DNA from: Chryseobacterium sp. CH25
GTDB taxonomy: Bacteria > Bacteroidota > Bacteroidia > Flavobacteriales > Weeksellaceae
Length of the DNA: 64,000 nt
Assembly: GCF_004119455.1 (NCBI RefSeq)
Contig: NZ_NRQT01000003.1
Location: forward strand, 186,001-250,000
Direction: 5' to 3'
Shown here: positions 19,104 through 28,892 of the stretch, one piece after another
How positions within the stretch are numbered: position 1 is the stretch's first letter
Layout of the letters: every line of letters starts with the position of its first letter
Translations under genes and position numbers: made by a program
The notes under the pieces: model-generated
The model's input: only the letters and a program-made list of their open reading frames with translations
What the model was told of the DNA's origin: nothing
Databases searched by the model: none

Positions 19104-20000
19104 ATGGACCAGCCCTTAGTAACAGTTGTCGTAGTTTCCTATAATCAATCACAGTTTATTAAAGAGAATCTGGACAGTATAAAAAATCAGACTTACAAAA
19201 ACATTCAGTTAATTGTAGGTGATGATGCTTCTCCGGATCACTCTGTAGAAGTTTTTGAGCAGTGGCTGAAAGAAAATAACTACCCTGCAGAAAAAAACTT
19301 TCACACTAAAAATACAGGTTTGCCAACCATGCTCAATGAGTGTATGGATCTGGCTAAAGGAAAATATATAAAAATCATTGCAGCAGACGATTTTCTACAT
19401 CCGGAATCCATTGAAAAATCAGTAGCTGCTCTTGAAAAATCAGGCCCGGAATACGGAATGTCTTTTTCCCACACCCATGCTATCAACAATGACAGTCAGA
19501 TTACTGAAGATATTGCAGATTATGATGCATTAGGCAACATCGATCCTTATATTTTCAGGGAAGAACTTTTAAAAGGTAATAGAATTGCTGCGTTAACGGT
19601 ATTGCTGAGAACTGATGTAGTAAGGGAAACCGGTAAATATGATGCACAGTTTATTATAGAAGACTATTACCGTTGGCTGAAAGTAAGCCAAAAATATTTA
19701 ATAGCTTATATCCCTGAAAAACTGGCTTATTACAGATTGCATACTGATAATATTTCCAAAGTTAAAGCAGACAGAATTGAAATGGAAGCAGCTTTGCTGC
19801 AGATGATGTTTGATAAAAAAGGAGCAGCAAGAGGAAGTATCAATTATATCACTCAGAAATTCTACCAATCAGGCACACCACTTCCTGAGGAATATATTGA
19901 AGCATATCATAATTATCCATTTCATTCAGGAAAGCTTGATTTTGCGGTAAGAAAAAAGCTTCCTGTTTCTTTATATAAGGTTTTAAAGAAAATTATTTAA
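19104..20000 (+). CDS. glycosyltransferase family 2
   Basis: Cytosolic GT-A transferase, 298 residues. The nucleotide-binding start is TVVVVSYNQSQFIKENLDS, with VGDDASPD (first Asp pair) and the DxD-like IIAADDFLHPESI near residue 93. It begins directly after the fdtB stop codon, so it is translationally close to the dTDP-aminosugar genes and is a candidate for using that sugar (inference). Donor, acceptor and linkage are unknown. Confidence 0.88.
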   Translation: MDQPLVTVVVVSYNQSQFIKENLDSIKNQTYKNIQLIVGDDASPDHSVEVFEQWLKENNYPAEKNFHTKNTGLPTMLNECMDLAKGKYIKIIAADDFLHPESIEKSVAALEKSGPEYGMSFSHTHAINNDSQITEDIADYDALGNIDPYIFREELLKGNRIAALTVLLRTDVVRETGKYDAQFIIEDYYRWLKVSQKYLIAYIPEKLAYYRLHTDNISKVKADRIEMEAALLQMMFDKKGAARGSINYITQKFYQSGTPLPEEYIEAYHNYPFHSGKLDFAVRKKLPVSLYKVLKKII

Positions 20001-20001
20001 G

Positions 20002-20807
20002 ATGAATCCTCTAATCTCCATCATCGTTCCCTGTTACAATCAGGCTGTTTATCTTGATGAATGTCTTGAATCTGTACTTCAGCAGACCTATCAGAATTGG
20101 GAATGTATTATTGTGAATGACGGTTCCCCGGACAACACGGAAGATTTTGCAGGAAAATGGGTAGAAAGAGATTCACGCTTCCACTATCTTCATAAAGAAA
20201 ATGGTGGGTTATCTTCAGCTAGAAATGCAGGGATAGATATTGCAAAAGGAGAATGGATTTTACCTTTGGATGCCGATGACAAAATCTCTCCGGTCTATCT
20301 TGAATTAGCAGAGAAAGAATTTAATAAAGGCTACACAGTCATTTACTGTGAAGCGGAAAAGTTTGGGGTGGAAAGCGGAAAATGGATACTTCCTGATTAT
20401 AACACACAGACTTTAGCACTAAGAAATATTATTTTCTGTTCAGCGTTTTTTAAAAGAACAGACTGGGAGAAAGCAGGTGGCTATGATACAAGCCTTATTT
20501 ATGGATTAGAAGACTGGGAATTCTGGATCTCTATCCTTAAAGACGGTGGCAAAGTATACAGAATCAACCACGTCTGTTTCTATTACAGGATCAAAGAAAA
20601 CTCTATGATCAAAGATATGATCTCTAATAATGGAGACATGAAAAAATGGTAACCCATAATATTGTATACAGAAAACACATTGAGTTTTTCACAAAAGAAC
20701 TTGGAAGTTTTGAGAAACTCTATGAAAGCAACCTGCATCTCAAAAATATCCTTAACAGCAAAAGATATGTTTGGGTAGATAAAATTTTTAAATTTTTTAA
20801 CAGATAA
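20002..20807 (+). pseudogene. glycosyltransferase family 2, frame broken in an A6 run
   Basis: The first frame (residues 1-216) has the GT2 start LISIIVPCYNQAVYLDECL, VNDGSPD and PLDADDKISP, then ends MKKW-stop at 20650-20652. The -1 frame continues without interruption as MVTHNIVYRKHIEFF...FKFFNR to a stop at 20805-20807, which is the expected helical C-terminus. One extra A in the run 20641-20646 gives a 268-residue protein. The lost tail is outside the catalytic core, so even the truncated form might keep some activity. The slip site here (G AAA AAA) is not a canonical -1 heptamer. Confidence 0.75.
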
Positions 20808-20901
20808 CGGTAATCATCACTTTCCCTGTCTGTAATAAGGCTGAAGTTCCCGGAAAGTAAAGAGAAGACTGATTCCCCCAACAAAAATGAAATACAATTC
20901 A

Positions 20902-20909
20902 TATATTTG
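20902..20909 (+). promoter_or_regulatory. possible -7 element before 20989
   Basis: TATATTTG matches TAnnTTTG in the 181-base gap before the next gene. No -33 TTG is evident. The rest of the gap holds nothing recognisable. Confidence 0.3.
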
Positions 20910-20988
20910 AGTATCTGATTCAAATAATTCATTTTTTCAGATATGAAATATTGTTCCCTTCTAACACAATTAATGAAACAACTAAGGT

Positions 20989-21657
20989 ATGATTATTGGC
21001 AACGGTATTATAGCAAATGCTGTAAAATCTTATGACAGAAAAGATATAGTTTTTTTTGCTTCAGGAGTATCCAATTCCCTGGAGACCAGAACTTCTGAAT
21101 TTGAAAGAGAATTTTCTCTTTTAAAAACGGTCTATGAAAATAACAGAGAAAAGAAACTGATCTATTTTTCTACCCTGAGCATCCATGACCAATCCAAACA
21201 AAACAGCCCCTATGTAATTCATAAAAAAGAAATTGAACACTACATAGAAAATAATATGGACCATTACCTCATCCTGAGAATTGGCAATATTGTAGGCAAA
21301 GGCGGAAACCCAAATACCCTTTTCAATTTTCTTAAAACACAGATTACCAATCAGAATAAATTTACCCTGCATCTTAAAGCCAGAAGACTTCTTTTAGATA
21401 TTGAAGACATCTGCAGATTTGTAGAATCTCAAGGTTTGCAGGCCCATAATAAAGCCATTAATTTTTCCTTTCCTTATTACTATGATTTGAAGGAAATCAT
21501 TAGTGCTATTGAAAAAGAAACTGATAAAAAGGGACTTTATACGGAGACCAATGAAGGAGATTTCTATAAAGTAGACTTTAATGAAGACATCATGACTTTT
21601 TTCTCAGGAAAAAGCCCGGAAAGCTACCTGGAAAACTTAACCCAAAAGTATATTTAA
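20989..21657 (+). CDS. short NAD-dependent epimerase/dehydratase-like protein
   Basis: A 222-residue protein beginning MIIGNGIIANAV, a shortened Rossmann motif (GxGxxA), with YFSTLSIHD and then PYVIHKKEIEHYI, which place a Tyr and Lys as in the YxxxK pair of extended short-chain dehydrogenases, followed by LRIGNIVGKGGNP. It is shorter than typical sugar epimerases (about 300), mainly in the C-terminal substrate domain. It may act on a nucleotide sugar for the polysaccharide, but the substrate is not evident. It lies 1 base before the next GT2 gene. Confidence 0.65.
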   Translation: MIIGNGIIANAVKSYDRKDIVFFASGVSNSLETRTSEFEREFSLLKTVYENNREKKLIYFSTLSIHDQSKQNSPYVIHKKEIEHYIENNMDHYLILRIGNIVGKGGNPNTLFNFLKTQITNQNKFTLHLKARRLLLDIEDICRFVESQGLQAHNKAINFSFPYYYDLKEIISAIEKETDKKGLYTETNEGDFYKVDFNEDIMTFFSGKSPESYLENLTQKYI

Positions 21658-21658
21658 A

Positions 21659-22609
21659 ATGGCCGGTATTTATGTTATTATTGTTACTTATAATGCCATG
21701 AAATGGGCGGAAAGATGTTTTACAAGCTTAAGACATTCTTCAGTTCCTGTAAAATGCATTACCATAGATAATGGCTCAACTGATGGAACACAGGAATATA
21801 TCACACAACATTTTCCCGAAGTAGATTTTATACAGTCTTCTGAAAACCTAGGGTTTGGAAAGGCCAATAATTTAGGAATTGAAAAAGCCTATAAACAAGG
21901 TGCTGGTTTCTTTTATCTGATGAATCAGGATGCCTGGATCTATCCGGACAGTTTTCAACAGATTCTGGATGTTTATCAACAGTATCCGGACCAGAAGCAA
22001 ATCGGAATATTAAGCCCAATGCATCTTGACGGAAGTGAGAAAAAACTTGATCTCCATTTTGAGAACTACCTTTCCAAAGACCTCAGGAATAACAGAATGC
22101 TTTCAGACATCTATTTTGATGAAGCAAAGACACACTACGAAATTAGTTTTGTAAATGCCGCCCACTGGTGTATTCCCAGAAGTATTATCGAAAAAGTAGG
22201 TGGTTTTAATCCTTATTTCTTCCATGGTGCTGAAGATTATGAATATGTAAACAGAATCACTTATTTCGGGCTTAAAATAGTGGTATGTTCCAAAAGTAAA
22301 GTGGTACACGATACTGTGCAATCCTTCTATAAACAGGAACCTAAAGATAAAGAGGAGCTGTTGAAAAATAAAAGGCTTTCCATGATTATGCAGCGGGAAA
22401 CAAAATATCTTGACCCCAATTACAATTATGACAGCAGAAGAGAGAAAAAAGCACTCTTTTCTTTCGCCCTGAAAATGGGAGCCAAGAGAAATATCAGTGA
22501 GTATAAATTCTATATGGAGCAGTATAAATATTTCTCCGGAAAATTTAACGAAATTGAAACAGCCAGAAAAACAGCAATGACAGCTGAACATCCGTTCCTG
22601 AATATTTAA
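21659..22609 (+). CDS. glycosyltransferase family 2 (rhamnosyltransferase-like)
   Basis: A 316-residue GT2 protein. It begins IYVIIVTYNAMKWAERCF, has IDNGSTDGT, the donor-binding ENLGFGKANNLGIEKA and the metal site LMNQDAWIYPD (near residue 102). This pattern is shared with dTDP-rhamnosyltransferase-like GT2 enzymes, but the true donor is unknown. It is a close paralogue of the gene at 27923-28846: the first 100 residues are nearly alike. Confidence 0.88.
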   Translation: MAGIYVIIVTYNAMKWAERCFTSLRHSSVPVKCITIDNGSTDGTQEYITQHFPEVDFIQSSENLGFGKANNLGIEKAYKQGAGFFYLMNQDAWIYPDSFQQILDVYQQYPDQKQIGILSPMHLDGSEKKLDLHFENYLSKDLRNNRMLSDIYFDEAKTHYEISFVNAAHWCIPRSIIEKVGGFNPYFFHGAEDYEYVNRITYFGLKIVVCSKSKVVHDTVQSFYKQEPKDKEELLKNKRLSMIMQRETKYLDPNYNYDSRREKKALFSFALKMGAKRNISEYKFYMEQYKYFSGKFNEIETARKTAMTAEHPFLNI

Positions 22610-22615
22610 ATAAGA

Positions 22616-23410
22616 ATGAATATGGAAAAACTCCCCATAAGCATCTGCATTCTTTCCTGGAAAACAGGGAAAACATTAAGAAACACATTGAAATCCTATC
22701 GGAAGCATGGTCTTCTGGATATGATTGATGATATCGTTATTCTTTTTCAGGAAGTAAGCGAATCCGATAAAAAACTGGCGGATCAGTATAAAATCAGGTA
22801 TATAGGCCTAAAAGATAATATCGGGATTGGGAAAGGAATGAAAACGCTTGCAGAAAATGCAGCCTGCGAAAACATTCTTTTTCTGGAACATGATTTTGAA
22901 CTCGTTGAAGATCAGAAAACTGCATTTTCCCGTCTTAAAAGCGGTCTTGAAATGCTGAACAACGGTTTTGATGTAGTCCGTTACCGAAGCAGAAATACAC
23001 CGGGCTATCCTCTTATTTCCATCAGACATAAAGGAAATGAGCTGAATTATTATGATGACTGGCATGAGTGTACTTCACCTCATCTCCTGGAATCTCTTCA
23101 CTGGCTTGATCCTGCAAAGGAATTCCCTGAAAAAATACAGAAACAGGGTGAGTATTTTATTACCACCTCACGTTGGGCCAACTGGACTAATAACCCTTAC
23201 CTTGTCAGAAAAAGCTTTTTACTGGAAACCATTATTCCTTTTTCAGGAGAAACGGCTTCACTGGAAAGAAATATTGCGGCATGGTGGGTAAAACAGAACT
23301 TCAGAATCGCACAGGGAGAAGGCCTTTTTAAGCATAATGACCTTACCAAATATGCTAAAAAAACTATTCTTCAGAAAATCATTGGGAGACTGAAAAACAA
23401 ACTTAAATAA
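22616..23410 (+). CDS. glycosyltransferase family 2-like protein
   Basis: A 264-residue cytosolic protein with a GT-A opening (PISICILSWKTGKTLRNTL) and a metal/donor site FLEHDFELVED in place of the usual DxD. The middle holds a Trp-rich region (FITTSRWANWTNNPYL) that resembles acceptor loops of other capsule transferases. The start at 22616 (MNMEK) could also be the second ATG at 22622. It belongs to the same tightly packed run as its neighbours (6 and 9 base gaps). Specific activity unknown. Confidence 0.65.
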   Translation: MNMEKLPISICILSWKTGKTLRNTLKSYRKHGLLDMIDDIVILFQEVSESDKKLADQYKIRYIGLKDNIGIGKGMKTLAENAACENILFLEHDFELVEDQKTAFSRLKSGLEMLNNGFDVVRYRSRNTPGYPLISIRHKGNELNYYDDWHECTSPHLLESLHWLDPAKEFPEKIQKQGEYFITTSRWANWTNNPYLVRKSFLLETIIPFSGETASLERNIAAWWVKQNFRIAQGEGLFKHNDLTKYAKKTILQKIIGRLKNKLK

Positions 23411-23419
23411 CATTTTAAG

Positions 23420-24385
23420 ATGAAAATTCTTTTTCATGAGGATGAACTCAACTACAGAGGGACTTCTATCGCGGTATATGATTACGCAGATTTCAACGAA
23501 AGATATCTGGGCAATGAATCTATCATTGTATACAATAAAAATTCAAAGACCAATCACCCACTGGGAATTGAAAAATTTGAAAAAAGATTTCGTGTACATG
23601 GTTATTCAGACTTCAGCGAGGTTGATAAACTTATTCGGGAAGACAATATAGATCTTTTTTATGCAATCAAAAATGGAAATATTGATGGGATTGATACCAA
23701 AGAATGTAAATCTGTAATCCACAGCGTTTTTAAACATTTTGAACCTCATGGAGACGTATATGCCTATGTTTCTGAATGGCTGAGCCAGGAAATGACCGGC
23801 TCAAAGTATCCTTATGTACCTCATATGGTTAATTTTGATTCTCAAACCCATGAAGATTTGAGGGCAGAGCTTAATATTCCCCCAAAAGCAAAAGTATTTG
23901 GGTATTATGGTGGCCATATCAGCTTCAATATACTTTTTGCTCAAAAAACTATTGAAAAGATAGCTTCAAAATATAAAGACATTTATTTCATTTTTATGGG
24001 GGTTGATCCCTTCATCAAAAAGAAATGGTGGAAATCTGTTCCTTCTAACATTATCTTTCTTCCACCAAGCTCTGATATCATTATGAAGCAGAAGTTCATC
24101 AATACCTGTAATGCTTTGCTTCATGCACGGGAAAGAGGAGAAACCTTCGGAATAACTGTGGCAGAATTCGCAATTATGGGGAAACCGGTGATTGCTTTTG
24201 CCAACCCACCGGAAAAAGCTCACATCACTCATTTAAAAGATCAGGCTTATTATTATAACGACAGCAAGGAATTACAAAATATTATCCTGGATGCAGACCT
24301 CACTTTATCCGCAAAGGAGCTCTATGAAAAATTTCTCCCTCATCCTGTAATGGATACCTTTAAAAAAGTTTTCATAGATCACTAA
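23420..24385 (+). CDS. glycosyltransferase family 4-like (GT-B fold)
   Basis: A 321-residue protein whose C-terminal half has the GT4 nucleotide-sugar signature HARERGETFGITVAEFAIMG, with the two Glu residues spaced as in the EX7E motif, followed by GKPVIAFANPPEKAH. The N-terminal half (MKILFHEDELNYRG) fits a retaining GT-B acceptor domain. A middle segment, FGYYGGHISFN, forms the inter-domain strand. It likely adds one sugar of the repeat unit; donor unknown. Confidence 0.8.
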   Translation: MKILFHEDELNYRGTSIAVYDYADFNERYLGNESIIVYNKNSKTNHPLGIEKFEKRFRVHGYSDFSEVDKLIREDNIDLFYAIKNGNIDGIDTKECKSVIHSVFKHFEPHGDVYAYVSEWLSQEMTGSKYPYVPHMVNFDSQTHEDLRAELNIPPKAKVFGYYGGHISFNILFAQKTIEKIASKYKDIYFIFMGVDPFIKKKWWKSVPSNIIFLPPSSDIIMKQKFINTCNALLHARERGETFGITVAEFAIMGKPVIAFANPPEKAHITHLKDQAYYYNDSKELQNIILDADLTLSAKELYEKFLPHPVMDTFKKVFIDH

Positions 24386-24436
24386 TAACCAATTTCATTA
24401 ATAACACATGCAGATAAAAAATTTTTAACCTTGGAC

Positions 24437-25584
24437 ATGGGACATCATCGGATATTCGGACTGGATATTCTGAGAATGCTGGCCATTATGTTTGTGGTGA
24501 TAAGCCATACTCCTACTCTCCTTCCCCCATCTGTATATACTTTTTTAGAATATTTTATTTTTGATGGCGTATGCATATTCTTTGTTCTCAGTGGTTTTCT
24601 CATTGGAAACATCATCATCAGATCTGTAGAAAAAATGGATTCAGCAGAGCTGAACTTTTCAATTTCTGGATAAGAAGGTGGTTTCGCACCCTTCCGAACT
24701 ATTATCTGTTTGTATTGATTCTTGCGGTGTTAAGCAAACTTTTTGTAGGGGGATTTCCACTTAAAGGGGTTTTCCCTTTTTTATTTTTCTGCCAGAACTT
24801 ATTTCATGTCAATGATTTCTTTTTTGGAGAATCATGGAGTCTTTCTGTAGAAGAATGGTTCTATCTGAGTACTCCACTCATTCTTTTCTGCTGTGTGAAT
24901 ATATTTAAAATCAAGTTCAAAAAATCATTACTTATTGTATCTGTACTTTTACTGTTGTTTTATACATTTCTCAGATATTATATGTACCGAAATGGGCAGC
25001 TGTACGAAATGATAGATTACCGTCGTGTTGTTATTATGAGAATTGATAACCTTATGTATGGGGTAATTGGTGCCTATATCAGCTATTACTATCAGGATTT
25101 CTGGAAGAAGTATAAATATCAGTTTTTTATTGCCGGGATTGTTCTGGTATCCATATGGAAAGTGCTCTCCTATACCTATCCCGATATCAACAGTTTTTAC
25201 TACGTTAATATTTTTTATCCGCTTTTCTGTACAGCCATATTTTGTCTTTTACCCTTAATGAGCCAGTATACTTTAAAAAAATACAATCTCATTGCTACAG
25301 CGATCACTTATATAAGTTTAATTTCCTATTCTTTATATCTGATTCATTATTCATTAATTAAAAAGTTATTGATAGACCATATATTTTCCTTCATATTTGC
25401 CGGAGATTATTTAGAAGCCTATATTCTGAAGAATGCATTTTATTGGGGAGCCTCTCTCTTTGGAGCCTTCCTTATTTATAAATATTTCGAGATTCCAACC
25501 ACAAAACTGAGAGATCGTATTAGTTTTAAATCAGATAAAAAAAGCCAGTCTCCATCTTTAGAATTTTCAGAAAAGATTAATTAA
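24437..25584 (+). pseudogene. acyltransferase 3 family membrane O-acyltransferase, frame broken in an A6 run
   Basis: Multi-span protein that would O-acetylate a sugar. The first frame has HHRIFGLDILRMLAIMFVVISH (family start with its conserved His) and FVLSGFLIGN, then ends at 24671-24673. The +2/-1 frame takes over at once with NGFSRAELFNFWIRRWFRTLPNYYLF, the expected next segment, and runs to 25584. One more A in 24630-24635 gives about 382 residues with ten or so spans. ATG 24437 was preferred to a TTG two codons earlier. As sequenced, the first product has only the first spans and should be inactive. Confidence 0.8.
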
Positions 25585-26708
25585 ATGAAAACAAAAACAG
25601 TCAACTATATAATCGGGTTACTATTTCTCATTTACTTTTGTATCTGTATTTATAACAGCTACCTTCAGCTCGTATTTCATAAAAACGGCTGGTATCTTGG
25701 TGAATGGCTGATTAATTATCAGGATGGTGGATTTAAGCGCAGAGGGCTTTTCGGAAGTCTGTTTATTTTCCTTAATGAACTTACCCACATCAAGCTGGAG
25801 TTCCTTGTATTTGCTTTTACAGCAATACTCTACTCTGTCTTTTTCACACTGCTGATTCAGCTTTTCATGCAGAAGAAAAATACACTGCTTACCATAAGTA
25901 TTATACTACTTCCCGCAGGATTAGGAATGCTGTTGAAAGACCCTACCATTATTGCCAAAAAGGAAATCCTGATTTTCCTGCTGTATCTGATCTACTTCCT
26001 AAGACTTGAAGCTCAAAAAAAGGTAAAAGATATTGTAGTCAGCATTTTTATTATTATTGCGATTCTTAATCATGAAGCAGCCTATTTCTATATCCCATTT
26101 GTAAGCTTTACCTATTTTATTAAAGACAATGCACCATCTTTTACTAAAATAAAAAAATACTGCTCTATCATTTAGCACCTGCTACTGTTGTGATGCTGTT
26201 GCTTTATCAGTTCGGGTACAGTATAAGTACAGCCAACTCCATTCAGTTTCTGCAGGAACATGGGTTAACATTAGTGCTTAAAGGAATCTATGGATATGAT
26301 CCGCATTATAATGTCCTGAACTTCTATAAAGCACACATGTATGGTTATCTTACCTACCTCATCAGTTTATTTTTTGCATCAGCAACCTTTTATATCTATT
26401 GCAGATCAAACAAAATCAGCATCAGTAAAAAATTTCTCGCTGTACAGGTCGTTTTCCTTATTCCTCTCTTTTATATTGCTTATGACTGGGGAAGATGGAT
26501 CAACATTTTCTTTACACTGCTAACCATCTTTATTGCCGGTGAACAGCAATTGGTAAGCACCCTGAAGAAAGATATTACTGCAATACTATTGATTGCATTC
26601 AATTCATTATGGAGAATGCTGCTTTTTACAGCAGGCTTCCTTACCTTTCCGGTTATTGATTCAATTATAAAAAAACTGTATTACTTTATTTATTTTAAAC
26701 TTTTTTAA
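25585..26708 (+). pseudogene. polytopic membrane protein, frame broken in an A7 run (paralogue of 26742)
   Basis: Many hydrophobic spans, with conserved WLINYQDGGFKRRGLFGSLF near residue 43, LNHEAAYFYIPF in the middle and YDWGRWINIFFTLLTIF near the end. The intact neighbour at 26742 has the same three segments, and its length (377) matches this gene if the frame is restored (374). The first frame stops at 26173-26175; one more A in 26151-26157 continues KIKKILLYHLAPAT, exactly as in the paralogue. The family could be a GT-C-like transferase or a polymerase; I do not recognise it securely. The break sits on A AAA AAA, an in-phase slippery heptamer. Confidence 0.75.
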
Positions 26709-26741
26709 AATAGAGTTTCAACCTCTGTTTAGATAACGTGT

Positions 26742-27875
26742 ATGAAAACGAAAATAATTAATTACATTATTGGTATAGTATTTCTCATTTACTACTGTGT
26801 AAGTATTGCAACCTCTTATACCCTTATTATAGTAAAAAAAGGAGGTTGGTGTTTTGGTGACTGGATCATCAATTACCAGGACGGAGGATTTAAACGCAGA
26901 GGACTTTTCGGAACTCTATTCATGTGGATTAATGAGATTACCCATATTAAGCTTGAATATATCGTATTTGCCTTTGTATTCTTACTGTATACCGCTATTT
27001 TCTATCTTTTGGTAAAACTTTTCTGGAAAGAAAAAAACAATATTATGGTCATAGCCTTACTCCTACTTCCTGTAGGGTTCGGAATGATGGTAAAAGATCC
27101 CAATATTGCTACCAGAAAGGAAATGATGTTTTTCTTCCTCTATCTTGTTTATATTTTATGCCTGAGGTCAAAGGTTATTATTAAAGATATTACGATAACT
27201 GTTTTTATCATCATTACCCTTTTAACGCATGAGGCAGCTTTCTTTTATTTACCGTTTGTAGGATTAGCCTATTTCACAAAAAATGAAGGATCTGCATTTG
27301 ATAAAATCAAAAAAATAATACTTTATCAACTTCTGCCAGGGGCAATTATCATGGTCCTACTTTATAAGTTCGGGATCAGCTTAAGAACAGAAAATACCAT
27401 AGAGTTTTTTAAAGCCCACGGCCTGGTACTTGAAGAGATGGGAATTTTTGATTATGATCCCAACTATGATGTGATTGGGGTTTACATATCTCATTTTTAT
27501 GATTATCAAACCTATGGAATAAGCATACTGCTAGGGGCATTAACTGTTTATATATATTGTAAATTCAATCAAATTAAAATCAATGCTCTGTTTCTTATAG
27601 TACAGATCCTGTTTTTAATTCCATTGTTCTATCTGGCAGTAGACTGGGGAAGATGGGTGAATATTTTCTTTACCCTTTTAACGATTTACATTGCTACAGA
27701 ACCAAGAGCTGTTCTGAGCAGGAAACAGGAAATTATTGCTGTAATATTAATTTTGTTTAATCTTTCCTGGAGAATGATGCTGATAACACAGGGATTCTTA
27801 ACTTTCCCTCAGTTTGATAGCTTTCTGAAGCAAATCTACTATTTTTTGTATTTTAGAATCACGAATTTGTTATAA
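26742..27875 (+). CDS. polytopic membrane protein, possible GT-C/polymerase-like
   Basis: A 377-residue integral membrane protein with about ten predicted spans. Conserved features shared with the preceding paralogue: IINYQDGGFKRRGLFGTLF (charged loop after the first span), KDPNIATRKEMMFFF, LLTHEAAFFYLPF and VDWGRWVNIFFTLLT. Polar residues in loops (Asp, Arg, His-Glu, Asp-Trp-Gly-Arg) are the kind used by membrane glycosyltransferases. Because the locus has a Wzm/Wzt exporter, a Wzy-type polymerase would not be required, so a transferase role is at least as likely. Function is not established. Confidence 0.6.
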   Translation: MKTKIINYIIGIVFLIYYCVSIATSYTLIIVKKGGWCFGDWIINYQDGGFKRRGLFGTLFMWINEITHIKLEYIVFAFVFLLYTAIFYLLVKLFWKEKNNIMVIALLLLPVGFGMMVKDPNIATRKEMMFFFLYLVYILCLRSKVIIKDITITVFIIITLLTHEAAFFYLPFVGLAYFTKNEGSAFDKIKKIILYQLLPGAIIMVLLYKFGISLRTENTIEFFKAHGLVLEEMGIFDYDPNYDVIGVYISHFYDYQTYGISILLGALTVYIYCKFNQIKINALFLIVQILFLIPLFYLAVDWGRWVNIFFTLLTIYIATEPRAVLSRKQEIIAVILILFNLSWRMMLITQGFLTFPQFDSFLKQIYYFLYFRITNLL

Positions 27876-27922
27876 GATGATGAGACATTCATTAATCCGG
27901 AACAAAAATATTGAAGTAAAAA

Positions 27923-28846
27923 ATGCCTGATATTCACATTATCATTGTAACCTACAACGCCATGAAATGGGCCGAACGGTGCTTTACCAGTTTAAGGAAA
28001 TCATCTGTTCCTGTAAAATGCATTGTAATAGACAACGGATCTACAGATGGAACCCAGGAATACATAAAAAAACATTTCCCTGAAGTAGATTTTACTCAAT
28101 CCGAATCCAATCTTGGATTTGGAAAGGCCAATAATATAGGCATAGAGAAGGCATACAAAGCTGGAGCAGATTTTTTCTATCTTATGAATCAGGATGCATG
28201 GCTCTATGAAAACAGTATGGAAAAGATGCTTGAAGTATATAACAGCCATCCCAATAAAGAAGAAATTGGCATTATAAGTCCCATTCATATTGATGGATCA
28301 GAAAAATATCTTGATATCTTTCTGGATCAGTATATCGCCAAGAATTATGAAAAGACAAGAATGATTTCTGATCTGTATTTTCAGACTTTAAAACCCTACT
28401 ATGAAATTCATTTTGTAAATGCGGCACACTGGCTGTTACCCAAAAAAACAATAGAAACCATTGGCGGATTTAATCCTTATTTCTTCCATTATGGAGAAGA
28501 TGATGAATATGTTAACAGAATTCATTTTCACCAAAAGAAAGTCCTCCTCGTTCCGGGCAGTAAAGTGGTTCATGACGGGGTACAGCTACTCCATAAAATA
28601 GATTTCACAAAATACGAAGACGTGCGTGTAGAGATCAACACCCTGAATCCGGCTTTTCCAAATGCCCTACAGCAGGAAAAGAAATCTTTAAAACAGAGCA
28701 TGCTTAAAAATTTTATAACAGGAAATTTTACCCGATACAATGAGCTCTCTCTGAAGTATAAAAAAATTGCAAGAGACAGTGAACAATTAAAAAGTTTACG
28801 AAATCAATTGATTCAATCGGGACCCAGTTTTCTGAATCTGTCGTAA
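27923..28846 (+). CDS. glycosyltransferase family 2 (paralogue of 21659)
   Basis: A 307-residue GT2 enzyme. The N-terminal third is almost the same as that of 21659-22609 (IIIVTYNAMKWAERCFTSL, IDNGSTDGTQEYI, NLGFGKANNIGIEKAYKAGA, LMNQDAWLYE), with divergence after about residue 130. The duplication followed by C-terminal change suggests a different acceptor or linkage. It is preceded by the paired membrane proteins and followed by an asparagine synthase. Confidence 0.88.
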   Translation: MPDIHIIIVTYNAMKWAERCFTSLRKSSVPVKCIVIDNGSTDGTQEYIKKHFPEVDFTQSESNLGFGKANNIGIEKAYKAGADFFYLMNQDAWLYENSMEKMLEVYNSHPNKEEIGIISPIHIDGSEKYLDIFLDQYIAKNYEKTRMISDLYFQTLKPYYEIHFVNAAHWLLPKKTIETIGGFNPYFFHYGEDDEYVNRIHFHQKKVLLVPGSKVVHDGVQLLHKIDFTKYEDVRVEINTLNPAFPNALQQEKKSLKQSMLKNFITGNFTRYNELSLKYKKIARDSEQLKSLRNQLIQSGPSFLNLS

Positions 28847-28892
28847 ATTAGCTCTACAAAAGTTGAAAATTAATGATGAAAAATAATATATT

